Part shown: positions 4,691 through 5,058 of the stretch, piece after piece
Numbering within the stretch: position 1 is the stretch's first letter
Layout: the number at the start of each line of letters is the position of its first letter
Assembly: GCA_011375045.1 (NCBI GenBank)
Contig: DRNB01000038.1
Span: 1-5,058 of the forward strand
Length of the DNA stretch: 5,058 nucleotides
Reading direction: 5' to 3'
Source of the DNA: Aquifex aeolicus
GTDB lineage: Bacteria > Aquificota > Aquificia > Aquificales > Aquificaceae
The notes under the pieces: generated by a model
Database searches by the model: none
The model's input: only the letters and a program-made list of their open reading frames with translations
Told to the model about the DNA's origin: nothing
Program-made: the position numbers and the translations under genes

Positions 4691-5058
4691 GCTCACCCCT
4701 TTTCTGGTGATGGACATACTCGCCCGGGCGCGGGAGCTTCCCGAGGTGGTGCATCTCGAAATCGGGGAACCGGACCTTGACCCCTCGCCGAGAGTTCTGG
4801 AGGCTCTCGAAAGAGCTGTAAGGGAGAAGAGATACTTCTACACACCCTCCCTCGGACTCGGCGAGCTGAGGGAGAAGATCGCGGAGTTTTACAGCAGAAA
4901 GTATGGCGTGGAGATCTCTCCGGACAGGGTGGCGGTAACCCCCGGAACCTCCGGAGCCTTCCTCGTAGCCTACGCGGTGATCCTCGATCCGGGGGACAGG
5001 ATAGCCCTCGGTGATCCCTCCTATCCCTGCTACAGAAACTTCGCCTACCTCCTCGGGG
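4674..5058 (+). CDS. Class I/II PLP-dependent aminotransferase (partial, N-terminal 128 residues)
   Basis: The frame is open from the ATG at 4674 to the right edge. It gives the N-terminal third of a fold-type I aminotransferase of the AspC/COG0436 group, normally about 380-400 residues. Visible landmarks are LTPFLVMDILARA at 7-19, HLEIGEPDLDP at 27-37 (the substrate-contacting N-terminal strand), YTPSLGLGELREKIAEFY at 56-73, the cofactor-phosphate loop VTPGTSGAF at 88-96, and DPGDRIALGDPSYPCY at 105-120. The Schiff-base lysine and the C-terminal arginine lie outside the window, so the amino acid specificity cannot be read. Such enzymes pass amino groups between an amino acid and a 2-oxo acid in the cytoplasm. 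The start overlaps the previous gene by 17 bases and has GGAGGA just upstream. It is the fourth gene of the rightward chain and has no evident functional link to its neighbours. Confidence 0.92.
   Translation, partial: MPRKDKLTPFLVMDILARARELPEVVHLEIGEPDLDPSPRVLEALERAVREKRYFYTPSLGLGELREKIAEFYSRKYGVEISPDRVAVTPGTSGAFLVAYAVILDPGDRIALGDPSYPCYRNFAYLLG

Noticed and set aside
4112..4717. 201-codon leucine-rich open frame on the minus strand opposite the FliJ/MotE gene
   Set aside because: The Leu/Ser richness is the mirror of GAG/AAG/AGG codons in a coiled-coil gene. No start signal was seen.
1..5058. CRISPR array, tRNA/rRNA genes, insertion sequences, rho-independent terminators
   Set aside because: None was found. 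Coding sequence fills nearly the whole window, and no hairpin followed by a T-run stands after any gene end.

Overview
The window reads as a compact chromosome segment from a thermophilic, flagellated, Gram-negative-type bacterium. Aquificota, or a neighbouring deep thermophilic lineage, is the best guess. The pointers are heavy use of AGG/AGA arginine and ATA isoleucine codons, highly charged Lys/Glu/Arg-rich proteins, almost no intergenic DNA and long chains of genes overlapping by a few bases. The lipoprotein transglycosylase suggests an outer membrane, fliJ/motE-type sequences suggest flagella, and mobA suggests molybdenum enzymes. This assignment is inference from composition and gene content, not from a database match.

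There are two divergent gene chains. Leftward from about 2260 to 1 (minus strand) run rplS (ribosomal protein L19), rnhB (RNase HII), rsmH (16S rRNA m4C1402 methyltransferase), an ftsL-like division gene, and the first 11 codons of a further gene that by position is probably ftsI. Neighbours overlap by 4 to 8 bases or are separated by about 6, so this is one transcription unit. The division genes therefore sit behind a ribosomal-protein promoter, not behind mraZ.

Rightward from 2347 (plus strand) run an MltD-like lytic transglycosylase lipoprotein, mobA, a 270-codon gene joining a FliJ-like N-terminal half to a MotE-like C-terminal half, and the start of a class I/II PLP-dependent aminotransferase that leaves the window. 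These genes also overlap by 1 to 17 bases.

The only non-coding stretch is the 113-base divergent promoter region, 2234-2346. It holds a good sigma70-type promoter for the rplS chain and a perfect TATAAT close enough to the mltD start codon to imply a nearly leaderless mRNA. No RNA gene, CRISPR array, insertion sequence or clear terminator was seen.

The most unusual object is the FliJ-MotE reading frame. Its second half carries what looks like its own signal peptide, yet there is no ATG, GTG or TTG in frame from which that half could start with the signal sequence attached.
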